A DNA stretch of 64,000 bases from Halomonas nitroreducens. Lineage in GTDB: Bacteria > Pseudomonadota > Gammaproteobacteria > Pseudomonadales > Halomonadaceae. The DNA lies in assembly GCF_003966155.1 (NCBI RefSeq), contig NZ_RXNS01000018.1:31375-95374 (forward strand), written 5' to 3'. The translations under genes were made by a program, and so were the position numbers. How positions within the stretch are numbered: the stretch's first letter is position 1; every line of letters begins with the position of its first letter. Positions 25,297 through 35,685 of the stretch are shown here, in pieces. A model generated the notes under the pieces. That model was not told where the DNA came from. It saw nothing but the letters and a program-made list of their open reading frames with translations, and did not search any database.

Positions 25297-25755
25297 ATGG
25301 ACTGGAATCCCGCCTATACGTGGCTGGCCATTGCCCTGCTGCTGGGGCTCGCCGAGCTGACATCCGGCGCCCTGCTGCTGCTGGCCCTGGGGGTGGCTGC
25401 CGCCCTGACCGCCGCCCTCGCCGCCCTGGGCCTGTCCCTGTCATGGCAGCTACTGGGAATGGGGGTGTTCTCGGGCCTGCTCGCGCCGCTGGCGATCATG
25501 GTGATTCGCCCCAGGTTCTCGCCCAAGGGCGTGGCCTACGGCACCACCGGCACCGGTGTGGAGCAGGGCCGCGACTTCACGGTCCTGGCGCGGGACTTCG
25601 ACGACGCCCGCGGGATCAAGATCAATGGCGACTTCTACCGGATCCGCCTCGCCGGCAACGGCGATACCGACCTGCCGGTGGGGACCCGCGTGACCTTCAA
25701 GACATTCGATGGCACCACCGCCGTCGTCACCCTCGCCACTGCCAAGGAGCAATAA
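25297..25755 (+). CDS. NfeD family membrane protein
   Basis: This 152-residue protein has two or three TM helices at the N-terminus (about residues 8-75) and a C-terminal OB-fold NfeD domain (about residues 85-150, including GTTGTGVEQGRDFTVLARDF). NfeD short forms partner with SPFH/stomatin-like proteins, which matches the gene 2 bp downstream. The ATG at 25297 follows CGGAGCCCAC. The pair is probably cotranscribed and works in membrane microdomain or protease control. Confidence 0.9.
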   Translation: MDWNPAYTWLAIALLLGLAELTSGALLLLALGVAAALTAALAALGLSLSWQLLGMGVFSGLLAPLAIMVIRPRFSPKGVAYGTTGTGVEQGRDFTVLARDFDDARGIKINGDFYRIRLAGNGDTDLPVGTRVTFKTFDGTTAVVTLATAKEQ

Positions 25756-25757
25756 GC

Positions 25758-26819
25758 ATGGACCTGCCCATCAATCCGGGACTGATTCTCAGCCTGATCA
25801 TCGTCGTCATCGGCATCCTGATCATCGCCAAGGGCCTGGTGGTCGTCCGCCAGTCCGAGGTCATGGTCATCGAGCGCCTGGGGTCCTTCAACCGGCTTCT
25901 GGAGAGCGGCATCAACATCATCATCCCCTTCATCGAGCAGCCCCGCGCCATCACCATGATTCGCTACCGCAAGCTCGGCGAGGACTACCAGGCCATCACC
26001 AGCGACGAGGTGCGTATCGACCGCCGCGAGACGGTGATGGACTTCCCTGGCCAGCCAGTGGTGACCACCGACAACGTCACGGTCACCATCAATGGTGCCC
26101 TCTACTACCAGATCATCGACCCCAAGCGCGCCGTCTACGAGGTGGAGAACATGAGCCAGGCGGTGGAGGTGCTGGCCAAGACCACCCTGCGCTCGGTGGT
26201 CGGCAAGATGGAGCTCGACAAGCTGTTCGAGTCACGCGCCGAGGTCAACAACGAGATCCAGTCCTCCATGGAGGAGGCGGCTTCCAAGTGGGGGGTGAAG
26301 ATCTCCCGGGTCGAGGTCCAGGACATCGCCATGCCCGAGGAGGTGGAATCTGCCATGCGCCTGCAGATGGCCGCCGAGCGCCGGCGCCGGGCCACCGTGA
26401 CCGAGGCCGAAGGCGAGAAGGCGGCGGCCATCGCCATGGCCCAGGGACAGCGGGAATCGGCGATCCTCAACGCCGAGGGCGACAAGGAGTCGGCCATCCT
26501 GCGCGCCCAGGGGGAGCAGGAATCGATCAAGCTGGTGCTGGGCGCCATCGGCGAGAGCGAGGAAAACAAGCGCACCGTGGTGGGCTATCTGCTGGGCCAG
26601 AGCTATATCAAGGCCCTGCCCACCATGGCCCAGCAGGGCGAGCGGGTCTTCGTGCCCTACGAGTCCTCTGCCCTGCTCGGCTCCATGGGCATGTTCCGCG
26701 AGATGGCCGGCTCGCCCGAGGACGCCGTGGCCAGTCACCTCCGCTCGCAGGCGCCCCGGGAGGGCCTGCGCAGCGGCATGGTCGGCGGGGCGGCCTCGGG
26801 CTCAGGCTCGAGCAGTTGA
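25758..26819 (+). CDS. qmcA: SPFH/stomatin-family paraslipin (QmcA-like)
   Basis: This 353-residue protein has one N-terminal TM helix (residues 9-28). An SPFH/band-7 domain follows (about residues 30-200: VIERLGSFNRLLESGINIIIP, TTDNVTVTINGALYYQI, KTTLRSVVGKMELD), then a long Ala/Glu-rich coiled coil (AEGEKAAAIAMAQGQRESA). The C-terminal tail is flexible and Gly/Ser-rich. It sits directly after nfeD, the usual arrangement. E. coli QmcA is the closest named protein; the role is scaffolding of membrane proteases. The TGA at 26817 is followed by a perfect hairpin terminator. Confidence 0.9.
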   Translation: MDLPINPGLILSLIIVVIGILIIAKGLVVVRQSEVMVIERLGSFNRLLESGINIIIPFIEQPRAITMIRYRKLGEDYQAITSDEVRIDRRETVMDFPGQPVVTTDNVTVTINGALYYQIIDPKRAVYEVENMSQAVEVLAKTTLRSVVGKMELDKLFESRAEVNNEIQSSMEEAASKWGVKISRVEVQDIAMPEEVESAMRLQMAAERRRRATVTEAEGEKAAAIAMAQGQRESAILNAEGDKESAILRAQGEQESIKLVLGAIGESEENKRTVVGYLLGQSYIKALPTMAQQGERVFVPYESSALLGSMGMFREMAGSPEDAVASHLRSQAPREGLRSGMVGGAASGSGSSS

Positions 26820-26875
26820 GGCAACCGCCAGGCCGGCTCAGCGCGAGGGCGCGGGCCGGGGACTGACGGTGATGG

Positions 26876-26895
26876 CCTCGCCGTGATCGGCGAGG
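26876..26895. terminator. Terminator after nfeD-qmcA
   Basis: CCTCGCCG-TGAT-CGGCGAGG is a perfect 8-bp stem with a tetraloop, 57 bp after the qmcA stop. It also lies just beyond the end of a possible small minus-strand ORF (26907-27062), so it may serve both directions. Confidence 0.6.
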
Positions 26896-27055
26896 GACTC
26901 GTGATCCTACCGCGCCGGCTGGACCGGGATGACCGGGTACAGCCGGTCAATCCCGTGACGCCAGGCCTCCCCCGGACCTTCGTCGTAGCCATCACCGGCT
27001 CCCGCGGCCTGTCGGGCATAATACCAGGCCAGCCATGCTCGTCTCGGGAGCCCCG

Positions 27056-29767
27056 ATGCCACTGATCCAGGAAAAGCTCGCGCCGCCCCCCCTGCCCGTG
27101 TCGCTGGTGGCCCGCCCGCGCCTCAACGACCAGTTCGTCCTCGATGAATGCGTCCGGGTGCTGCTGGTCAAGGCACCGCCGGGCTACGGCAAGAGCACCC
27201 TGGTCGCCGAGCGGCTTCCCGCGCTCGAGCAGCGAGCCGCCTGGCTATGCCTGGATCGCCGCGATGACCAGCCGGCGCGCTTCGCCGCCTATTTCGCCGC
27301 CGCTCTCGCGCAGCTGTGCGGGGAGCACCTGGCGGTCTCGCTGCCGGCAGTGGATGACGCCCTCTCCCTCGAGGCGCAGCTGGAGGCCTGGCTGGCCAGC
27401 CTGCCTGCCGAAGCTCCGCCCTGCCGGCTGGTCCTCGACGAGTTCGAGCACATCCGTCACCCGGCGATCCTCGAGGGGCTCGCCTACTGGCTGCGCCACC
27501 AGCCGCGCTGGCTGACCCTGACGCTGGTGTCGCGCACCCGCCCGGCCCTGGGCCTGCCGGCCATGCGTCTGCGTGGCGAGCTGGAGGAGATCGGCGTGGA
27601 CCAGCTGGCACTCGAGCTGGAGGAGGCTCAGACCCTGTGCGCCGAGCAACTCAGCTTTCCGCCGACCCGGGTCAGCCTGGAGCGTGCCCTGCGCCTGACC
27701 GAGGGCTGGCCCATGGCGCTGACCTGGCTGATTGAGCGCACTACCACCCGGGCCGGCTTCGATGCCCTGCTCGAGCGCCTGTCCGGGGCGCATCCGGATT
27801 TCGTGGCCTGGTTCGACGACCTGCTGGGGGAGACCCTCGGGGAGCGCGACCGTCATCTGCTGCTGCAGCTCGGCGTGCTGGAACGCTTCTCCCCGCCGCT
27901 GGTGGCGCGACTGCTGGAGGGCGAGCGGATCACCCAGCGGCTGGAGGCCCTGGACCAGGCCGGCCTGTTCCTGCATCGTCCCGACCCCCATGACCAGTGG
28001 TATCGCTTCCACGCCCTGTTCGCGCAGTACCTGCGACACCGCCGCCACGAGCTGAGCCTGGACTCCCAGCGACGGCTGCATCGCCGCGCCAGCGAGGCCT
28101 GGCTGGCGCTGGGCGACCCCGCCCTGGCGCTGGCCCAGGCCATCGAGGCCGACGCCCCCGAGGCCCTGGCAACCCTGATCGAGGGCCAGGGCCCCCACCT
28201 GCTGGCCCACGGCCACTTCGCGCTGCTCGCCCGTGGCCTGGACACCCTCGGCGAGCCCCGCCTCGGTGCCTCGCCCCGGCTGACCCTGCTGAACGGCTGG
28301 GTCAGCCATGCGCAATATCAGTTCGAGCACACCGAGCGCGCCATCGGCTGGATCGAGGCCCAGCTCGACGAGCCGGCCTGGCAGGAGCTCGCCGCCGAAT
28401 TCGCCACCCTGCGCGCGCAGCGGGCGATCAACCGTGGGGATGCCGAGCGGGCCGCCCCGCTGGCCGAGCGGGCCCTCACCCTGCCGGCCCGCTACCTGGC
28501 CGCCACCCCCGTCTCGGCCGGCGCCATCTTCTGTGAGGCACGTTTCGTACAGGGCCATCTCGAGGAGTCGCTGGCCCGCATCCAGACGGTGGAACAGGAG
28601 GCCAAGCGCATCGGCGACGACCAGCTGATGCTGTGGGCGCTGTGTCACCATTCGGAAACCCTGGTGGCACAGGGGCGGCTGCAGGCGGCCTTCGACATCC
28701 AGGAACGCGCCTTCGCGCATATCGAGCACAGCGGCCTGGATCGCCTGCCGGTGGCCGAGTTCCTGTATCGCATCCGCAGTCAGTTACTCTGGGAATGGCA
28801 CCGACTGGAAGAGGCCGAGCAGGCGGCCCTGGCGGGCATCGCGCTGCTCGACCGCCAGGGCGAGTCCTGGACCCTGCAGTGTCACGTCAGCCTGGCCAAG
28901 GTCGCCCTGGCCCGCGGCGACCAGGCCCAGTGCGCCGACCATATCCGCCGCCTGCGCAAGATACTGGCCGAGGGCGACTACCATATCGACTGGCGCGCCA
29001 ATGCCCACGCCACCCTGCTGGCCTGGTGGCAGGCCAACGACGACCGCGATGCCATAGCCCGCTGGCTGCAGGAGGCGCCGCCGGCCGAACCCGACACCGC
29101 CAGCAACCATTTCGCCCAGGCCAACGCGCGCAATCAAGCCCGTGCGCTGATGCTGCTCGGTCACACCGAGCAGGCCCGGGCCTTGCTGGAGGCCCTGGAA
29201 CAACAGACCCAGCGCTTCGGGCTGGTCACCGATGCCAACCGCAACCGGCTGTGCCTGGCGGCCCTCGAGTGGCAGTGCGGCCATGAAGCCACGGCGCTGG
29301 CGCACATGACGGGTGCCCTGGAGCTGGCCTCACGCACCGCCCTCACCGGCAGCTTCCTGCGCCTGGGCAGGCCGCTGGTCGACCTGCTCGGCGCCCTGCT
29401 CGAGGACAGTGGGCTCGATGACCTGTCCCGCGCACGGGCCGAGCGCCTGATCGAGCTGGCCGGCCGCCAGCGCGATTTCGGCCGGGCCGTGCGCCTGATG
29501 CTCGACGACACCGTGATCGCCGACATCGTCGCCCGCCCTGATGTGCCGGAGCTGATCCGCACCTCGCCGTTGACGCGTCGCGAGTGGCAGATCCTGGGCC
29601 TGATCCATGCCGGACTGTCCAACGAGCAGATCGCCGAGCAGCTCTCGGTGGCCCCCACCACCGTCAAGACGCACATCCGCAGTCTCTACCAGAAGCAGAA
29701 CATTCGCCGCCGCGAGGAGGCCATCGCCCTGGCCGGCGACCTGCTGGCCCGCATCCAGGGGGAGTAG
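27056..29767 (+). CDS. malT: MalT-like LuxR-family ATP-dependent transcriptional activator
   Basis: I chose the ATG at 27056 (GGGAG five bases upstream; N-terminus MPLIQEKLAPP as in MalT-type proteins) over an ATG at 27035. The 903-residue STAND protein has a P-loop (APPGYGKST, residues 40-48), a Walker B-like RLVLDEFEHI, a winged-helix segment, a helical TPR-like sensor domain (about residues 370-800) and a C-terminal LuxR helix-turn-helix (SPLTRREWQILGLI to IRSLYQKQNI). MalT binds maltotriose and ATP, multimerises and activates maltose promoters. It sits just upstream of the alpha-glucosidase/MalK genes, and a MalT-box-like site lies 19 bp after its stop. Confidence 0.85.
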   Translation: MPLIQEKLAPPPLPVSLVARPRLNDQFVLDECVRVLLVKAPPGYGKSTLVAERLPALEQRAAWLCLDRRDDQPARFAAYFAAALAQLCGEHLAVSLPAVDDALSLEAQLEAWLASLPAEAPPCRLVLDEFEHIRHPAILEGLAYWLRHQPRWLTLTLVSRTRPALGLPAMRLRGELEEIGVDQLALELEEAQTLCAEQLSFPPTRVSLERALRLTEGWPMALTWLIERTTTRAGFDALLERLSGAHPDFVAWFDDLLGETLGERDRHLLLQLGVLERFSPPLVARLLEGERITQRLEALDQAGLFLHRPDPHDQWYRFHALFAQYLRHRRHELSLDSQRRLHRRASEAWLALGDPALALAQAIEADAPEALATLIEGQGPHLLAHGHFALLARGLDTLGEPRLGASPRLTLLNGWVSHAQYQFEHTERAIGWIEAQLDEPAWQELAAEFATLRAQRAINRGDAERAAPLAERALTLPARYLAATPVSAGAIFCEARFVQGHLEESLARIQTVEQEAKRIGDDQLMLWALCHHSETLVAQGRLQAAFDIQERAFAHIEHSGLDRLPVAEFLYRIRSQLLWEWHRLEEAEQAALAGIALLDRQGESWTLQCHVSLAKVALARGDQAQCADHIRRLRKILAEGDYHIDWRANAHATLLAWWQANDDRDAIARWLQEAPPAEPDTASNHFAQANARNQARALMLLGHTEQARALLEALEQQTQRFGLVTDANRNRLCLAALEWQCGHEATALAHMTGALELASRTALTGSFLRLGRPLVDLLGALLEDSGLDDLSRARAERLIELAGRQRDFGRAVRLMLDDTVIADIVARPDVPELIRTSPLTRREWQILGLIHAGLSNEQIAEQLSVAPTTVKTHIRSLYQKQNIRRREEAIALAGDLLARIQGE

Positions 29768-29785
29768 TCACCGGCTCACTCGTCT

Positions 29786-29841
29786 CCTCCTCCCCCCGCC
29801 TACGCCTGCCTCGTCTCCGACGGGAGGATTTCTCCCGTCGG
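29786..29841 (+). promoter_or_regulatory. Candidate MalT-type control region of the alpha-glucosidase operon
   Basis: CCTCCTCCCC at 29786-29795 is the reverse complement of GGGGAGGAGG, which matches the E. coli MalT box GGGGA(T/G)GAGG. It abuts CCGCCTACGCC (29796-29806), a motif repeated in the malE promoter region. Ten bases later comes a perfect inverted repeat, CCGACGGGAG-GATTT-CTCCCGTCGG (29817-29841). The alpha-glucosidase start is 95 bp downstream. The repeat might instead be a malT terminator, but the shared layout with malE favours regulation. Confidence 0.5.
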
Positions 29842-29936
29842 CGCTCCCGCCACCATGGCTCGACAGCTCTTCCCGTGCGGTTGACGCCCCGCGGACCGGC
29901 GCGTGACCTCGAGACCGACGACTAAGGACAAGGCCC

Positions 29937-31597
29937 ATGACCACAGACACTTCGCGATATCTCGGCAAGCAGGGCGCCGACTGGTGGCGCGGCGCGGTGA
30001 TCTACCAGATCTATCCGCGCAGCTTCATGGATGCCGGCGGCGACGGCATCGGCGACCTGCGGGGGGTGATGGACAGGCTCGATTACATCGCCTCGCTCAA
30101 CGTCGACGCCATCTGGCTGTCCCCCTTCTTCACCTCACCGATGAAAGACTTCGGCTACGACGTCAGCGACTACCGGGGCGTCGACCCGATGTTCGGCACC
30201 CTCGAGGACTTCGACCGCCTGGTCGAAGCCGCCCATGCCCGAGGCCTGAAGGTCACCATCGACCAGGTGCTGTCGCACACCTCGGACCAGCACCCCTGGT
30301 TCGTGGAAAGTCGGTCGAATCGCGACAACCCCAAGGCCGACTGGTATGTGTGGGCCGACCCCCGACCCGACGGCGCCCCGCCCACCAACTGGCAGGCGAT
30401 CTTCGGCGGCTCCGCCTGGCAGTGGGACACCCGGCGCTGCCAGTACTACCTGCATAACTTCCTGGTCGAACAGCCGGACCTGAACTTCCGCAATCCCGCC
30501 GTGGTGGAAGCCATCCTCGGCGAGGTGCGCTTCTGGCTGGAGCGCGGCGTCGATGGCTTCCGCCTGGATGCAGTCAACTTCTGCACCCACGGCGAGCTCA
30601 AGGACAATCCGCCGCGGGAGGAGATCACCGAGGGCTTTATCGGCGTGCGCCCCGACAACCCCTACGGCTACCAGCAACATCTCTACGACAAGACCCAGCC
30701 GGAGAACCTGGCCTTCCTGGAGCGGCTGCGTGCGCTGCTCGACGAGTATCCCGGCACCACCAGTGTCGGCGAGGTGGGCGACGATGACTCGCTGGGGGTG
30801 ATGGCCGAATACACCCAGGGCGGCAGGCGGCTGCACATGGCCTACTCCTTCGACCTGCTCGGCGAACGTCATGACCCGACCTTCCTGCGCGAGACGCTGG
30901 CCACCATGGAGGCGCGCATCGGCGACGGCTGGCCGTGCTGGGCGCTGGGAAACCACGACGTGACCCGGCTGGCCACCCGCTGGGATGCCGAGGGCAATGC
31001 CGCGGCGCTGCGTCTCTACCTGGTCTTCCTGCTCACCCAGCGCGGCAGCGTCTGCCTCTACCAGGGCGAGGAGCTCGGTCAGACCGAGGCCGAGCTCACC
31101 TTCGAGCAGCTGGTCGACCCCGCCGGCATCACATTCTGGCCGGCCTACAAGGGCCGCGACGGTTGCCGCACCCCCATGCCCTGGCAGGCCGACGCCCCAC
31201 ACGGCGGCTTCTCGACAGCCACCCCCTGGTTGCCGGTGCCCGACGCCCACCTGGGCCTGGCCGTGGACCAGCAGGACGGCGACCCGGACTCGCTGCTCAA
31301 CGCCTATCGCGCCTTCCTGGCCTTCCGCCGCACCCAGCCAGCGCTGGTCAAGGGCGAGATCCGCTACCACCCGGTGCGCGACGAGGTGCTGTGCCTCGAG
31401 CGCGCCCACCAGGGCAGCCGCCTGCTGGTGGCACTGAACTTCGCCGGGGAACCCCGCGAGCTGACGGCGCCGCGCGCCGCTCGGGCCCTCGAGAACGCCC
31501 CGGCGATGGTCAACGGCCACTGGCAGGACGGCACGCTGCGGCTGCCAGCCAGCGGCATCGCCATCGCCCGCTGCACCAGCGATTCGGAGGAAGCCTC

Positions 31598-31610
<13 letters not shown>
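29937..31610 (+). CDS. Alpha-glucosidase, GH13 family
   Basis: This 557-residue cytoplasmic enzyme hydrolyses alpha-glucosides such as maltose or maltooligosaccharides, and some relatives transglucosylate. The (beta/alpha)8 barrel motifs are clear: DAIWLSPFF, DQVLSHTSDQHPWF, GFRLDAVNF with nucleophile D211, SVGEVGDDD with acid/base E279, and ALGNHDVTRL with D341. An inserted domain B and a C-terminal beta domain are present. The sequence style matches the Halomonas alpha-glucosidase HaG. TAAGGACAAGG precedes the ATG. The 3' end overlaps malK by 13 bp, so imported sugar and its hydrolase are co-expressed. Confidence 0.93.
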
Positions 31611-32713
<1,103 letters not shown>

Positions 32714-32732
32714 ACGACACTCCCCCCTGACC

Positions 32733-32768
32733 ACACCGCCCCGGTGCGCCTTGCGCCCGGGGCGGTGT
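32733..32768 (+). terminator. Terminator of the alpha-glucosidase-malK operon
   Basis: ACACCGCCCCGG and CCGGGGCGGTGT form a perfect 12-bp stem with a 12-nt loop, 20 bp after the malK stop. Confidence 0.7.
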
Positions 32769-33067
32769 CGTTGCCAAGCCTCCTCATCGGGATGCATGAA
32801 CAGCCTGTTCCCGTGCAGGCTAGCTGGCGATGCCGGCATTGCCCTCGGCCCACGACCACACCCTGAGACGGGACGACGTCATAAGCTTTTCCACCCTGCG
32901 CAACCTGCCCCTGGTCAAGGGCCTGAGGAGGCCGGCAGGACTGCGCGACTACCTGGGTAGGGTCTGGCGCCTCACCGGTGTGGCACTCTACGACGATCGG
33001 ACGATCCGATCCCCCACTGCTCCGATCCCGACTGGCCGGAACCAGCCATGGCCTCGGCCACGGCATG
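32769..33067. other. Convergent intergenic stretch with no confident gene
   Basis: This lies between the terminators of malK (plus) and malG (minus). It contains a perfect inverted repeat GATCGGA-CGA-TCCGATC at 32995-33011. A plus-strand frame starting near 32875 reads like a short protein piece (STLRNLPLVKGLRRPAG) but has no ribosome-binding site and runs into the malG terminator. It may be a gene remnant. Confidence 0.4.
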
Positions 33068-33091
33068 AAAAAACCCCGGCGACGGCCGGGG
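33068..33091 (-). terminator. Rho-independent terminator of malE-malF-malG
   Basis: Read on the minus strand: CCCCGGC-CGTC-GCCGGGG followed by six T, a textbook intrinsic terminator. It lies 42 bp after the malG stop. Confidence 0.9.
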
Positions 33092-33132
33092 AAGCGGGAG
33101 TCCCTGTCGGGACGAGGAAGTCCGGCTGGGGG

Positions 33133-34023
33133 TCAGCCCTTCACGCCCCCCGAGGTCAGCCCGCCGACGATCCAGCGCTGGCAGAGCAGGAAGACCAGGG
33201 TGATGGGCAGGCCGGAGAGCACCGCCGCCGCGGCGAAGTCACCCCAGCGCTGGTTGTGCTCGGCGAGGTACTGCTGGGCGCCGACGGCCAGGGTCAGCTT
33301 GTCCTCGTCGAGCAGCAGTACCGAGGCCATCGGGTACTCCATGATCGACATGATGAAGGCGAGGATGAACACCACCATCAGGATCGGCACCGACAGCGGC
33401 AGCAGGATGTGGCGGAACGCCTGCCAGGTGCTGGCACCGTCGACCATGGCGGCCTCCTCGAGAGAACCGTCGATGGACTCGAAGTAGCCCTTGATGGTCC
33501 AGATGTGCAGCGCCACCGCGCCCAGCGAGGCCAGGATCAGCGCCCCGTGGGTATTGATGCCCAGCCAGGGCACCAGTTGCCCCAGGCGGTCGAACAGGGC
33601 ATAGAGGGCCACCAGCGAGAGCACCGCCGGGAACATCTGGAAGATCAGCATGCCCTTGAGGATCGGCGCCTTGCCGGCAAAGCGCATGCGCGCAAAGGCA
33701 TAGGCGCTGGTGGTGGAGAGCGCCAGGATCATCAGCGAGGACACCACCGCCACCTTGATCGAATTCCACAGCCACAGCAGCACCGGGAACGGCGGCTGGA
33801 CGACGGTGCCGTCGGGGCGCTCCCAGGGGATGCCGAAGGCCAGCGCCCAGTGTTCGAGCGAGAAGCGCTCGGGGATCAGGCTGCCGGTGGCGAAGTTGCC
33901 CTCGCGGAAGGAGATCGAGATCACCAGCAGCAGTGGGAAGACCACCATGGCGACGAAGCCCAGCAGGGCGAGGTGGGCACCCAGCTTGCGGGTGCGGATG
34001 GAACGGGGTTGAACCATGGCCAT
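33133..34023 (-). CDS. malG: Maltose/alpha-glucoside ABC transporter permease MalG
   Basis: This 296-residue inner-membrane permease has six TM helices. The EAA loop is at [20 protein letters not shown] (about residues 190-209), which docks on MalK. The periplasmic segment after TM1 ([21 protein letters not shown]) and the GGVKG C-terminus match MalG. AGGAGA lies 6 nt before the ATG. It is the last gene of malE-malF-malG, 10 bp after malF, and ends at a strong intrinsic terminator. Confidence 0.92.
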   Translation of the reverse strand: MAMVQPRSIRTRKLGAHLALLGFVAMVVFPLLLVISISFREGNFATGSLIPERFSLEHWALAFGIPWERPDGTVVQPPFPVLLWLWNSIKVAVVSSLMILALSTTSAYAFARMRFAGKAPILKGMLIFQMFPAVLSLVALYALFDRLGQLVPWLGINTHGALILASLGAVALHIWTIKGYFESIDGSLEEAAMVDGASTWQAFRHILLPLSVPILMVVFILAFIMSIMEYPMASVLLLDEDKLTLAVGAQQYLAEHNQRWGDFAAAAVLSGLPITLVFLLCQRWIVGGLTSGGVKG

Positions 34024-34033
34024 GTGAAATCTC

Positions 34034-35596
34034 CTAGACCGAAACCTTGGACAGGCGCAGATTGAGCACCGACAGGCCGACCACCAGCAGGAAGATCAGG
34101 GTGGCGATGGCTGCCGCCAGGCCGAAGTTCTGGCCGGCATCCTGGAAGGCAATACGGTAGGTGTAGCTGACCAGCAGGTCGGTGGTGCCCGCTGGCGTGC
34201 TCGCGCCGAGGATGTCCGGGCTACCGCCGGTGAGCAGGGTGATCAGCACGAAGTTGTTGAAGTTGAAGGCGAAGGCGGCAATCAGCAGCGGCGTCAGCGG
34301 CTTGAGGATCAGCGGCAGGGTGATCCGGACCATGTTGGTCAGCGGTCCGCCGCCGTCCACCGCGGAAGCTTCGAAGAGGTCGCGGGGGATCGACTGGATC
34401 AGCCCCATGCACAGCAGCAGCATGTAGGGGTAGCCCAGCCAGGTGTTGACGATCAGCAGCATGGTGCGGGCCATCGCCGGGTCGGTGAACCAGTCGGGGC
34501 TGATGCCGAACAGGTTCTCGAGGATCAGGTTTATCTCCCCGTAGTTCTGGTTGAACATGCCCTTGAAGATCAGGATCGAGATGAAGGCCGGCACCGCATA
34601 GGGCAGGATCAACAGGGTGCGGTAGATGGCCTTGCCCCTTAGCTGGTCCCATTGCAGGAGGGTGGCCAGGAAGAAGCCCACCGCCAGGGTGAACACCACC
34701 GTCAGCCCGGCGAAGACGAAGGTCCAGACGAAGATCTGCAGGAAGGGCCCGCGGATGTCGGGGTCGGTGAAGATCTTGGTGTAGTTGTCCAGGCCTACCG
34801 CCACCGGCCAACCGGGGGTGAGCCGCTCGCCGTCCTCGGTGACGAAGAAGCCGGTCTCGTGGTTCGGTGTCAGGGTAGTGCCGTCGCGCAGGTCGGTCAG
34901 GCTGCCGTCGGGGTTCTCCGCGAAGCGAGGCAGGATGGGCGCGAAGCTGCGCAGACCCGCCAACTGCAGCTCGGTGCCGGCCGGGGTCACCAGGGCCAGG
35001 GCCTCGAGGGTATCACGCCGGGCGATCACCTCGCGGATACCCAGCACCTCCCCCGGCGGGATCGCCCGGGCCGGCTCGACCGTCAGGGGTTGTCCGTCCA
35101 CGGCCAGCGCCAGCGGGCGAGATACCAGCCGCCTGACCTCCCCCGCGACCTCGGCCTCCAGGTAGAGGCGCGTGCGCTTGCCCTCGCGGATCAGCTGGAA
35201 ATCGAAGGCCTGGCCCTCGGCCTGATAGGTCTGGTCGAGGAACTGGACACGCACCCGCTCCTCGCTGAGCAGATTGCTCGAGCTGTAGTTGCTGAAGCTG
35301 ATACCGATGGTATAGACCAGCGGGAAGATCACGAACACGCCCATTCCGGCGAGTGCCGGATAGATGTAGCGATGACTCATCAGCTCACGCTTGCCGAACA
35401 CGATCGCCAGGCTTGCCCCCAGCACCAGGAACAGCAGCGCGAACATCCATTGGCCACGGAGATGAAAAGCCATCACCAGCCACAGAGTCGCCAGCACCAG
35501 CAGAGCCGTCAGGGCCCGCAGCATCCAACGGGTGTAGCGTTCAGCGGGGTAGCGGGAGCGATGCCGCGGGAGGCCGCGGGAGGCCTCGCGAGGCAT
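34034..35596 (-). CDS. malF: Maltose/alpha-glucoside ABC transporter permease MalF
   Basis: At 520 residues this is a long MalF of the enterobacterial type. An N-terminal TM cluster is followed by a large periplasmic P2-like insert (about residues 105-270, from [12 protein letters not shown] to [10 protein letters not shown]), then the core permease helices and EAA loop ([20 protein letters not shown]). In E. coli MalF the P2 loop contacts the binding protein, which suggests the same regulated mechanism here. It pairs with MalG and MalK. An 89-bp gap with a hairpin separates it from malE. The first residues are basic ([15 protein letters not shown]), and no strong ribosome-binding site is visible. 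Confidence 0.92.
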   Translation of the reverse strand: MPREASRGLPRHRSRYPAERYTRWMLRALTALLVLATLWLVMAFHLRGQWMFALLFLVLGASLAIVFGKRELMSHRYIYPALAGMGVFVIFPLVYTIGISFSNYSSSNLLSEERVRVQFLDQTYQAEGQAFDFQLIREGKRTRLYLEAEVAGEVRRLVSRPLALAVDGQPLTVEPARAIPPGEVLGIREVIARRDTLEALALVTPAGTELQLAGLRSFAPILPRFAENPDGSLTDLRDGTTLTPNHETGFFVTEDGERLTPGWPVAVGLDNYTKIFTDPDIRGPFLQIFVWTFVFAGLTVVFTLAVGFFLATLLQWDQLRGKAIYRTLLILPYAVPAFISILIFKGMFNQNYGEINLILENLFGISPDWFTDPAMARTMLLIVNTWLGYPYMLLLCMGLIQSIPRDLFEASAVDGGGPLTNMVRITLPLILKPLTPLLIAAFAFNFNNFVLITLLTGGSPDILGASTPAGTTDLLVSYTYRIAFQDAGQNFGLAAAIATLIFLLVVGLSVLNLRLSKVSV

Positions 35597-35637
35597 TGGT
35601 CACAAACATGGGGGTCACCTGCGATCTGCCCCGGCCT

Positions 35638-35654
35638 GGCCCTGGCTCAGGGCC
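35638..35654 (-). other. malE-malF intercistronic hairpin
   Basis: GGCCCTG-GCT-CAGGGCC, extended by imperfect CGGCC/GGCCG pairing, lies between malE and malF. In E. coli an intercistronic stem-loop at this position stabilises malE mRNA and lowers malF expression. A similar role is inferred here. Confidence 0.5.
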
Positions 35655-35685
35655 GGCCGGGTGCCTGCACACTGGAAGGGAAGCG

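Noticed and set aside
32830..33000. Possible small gene between malK and malG
   Set aside because: No ribosome-binding site, and the frame continues antisense through the malG terminator and gene.
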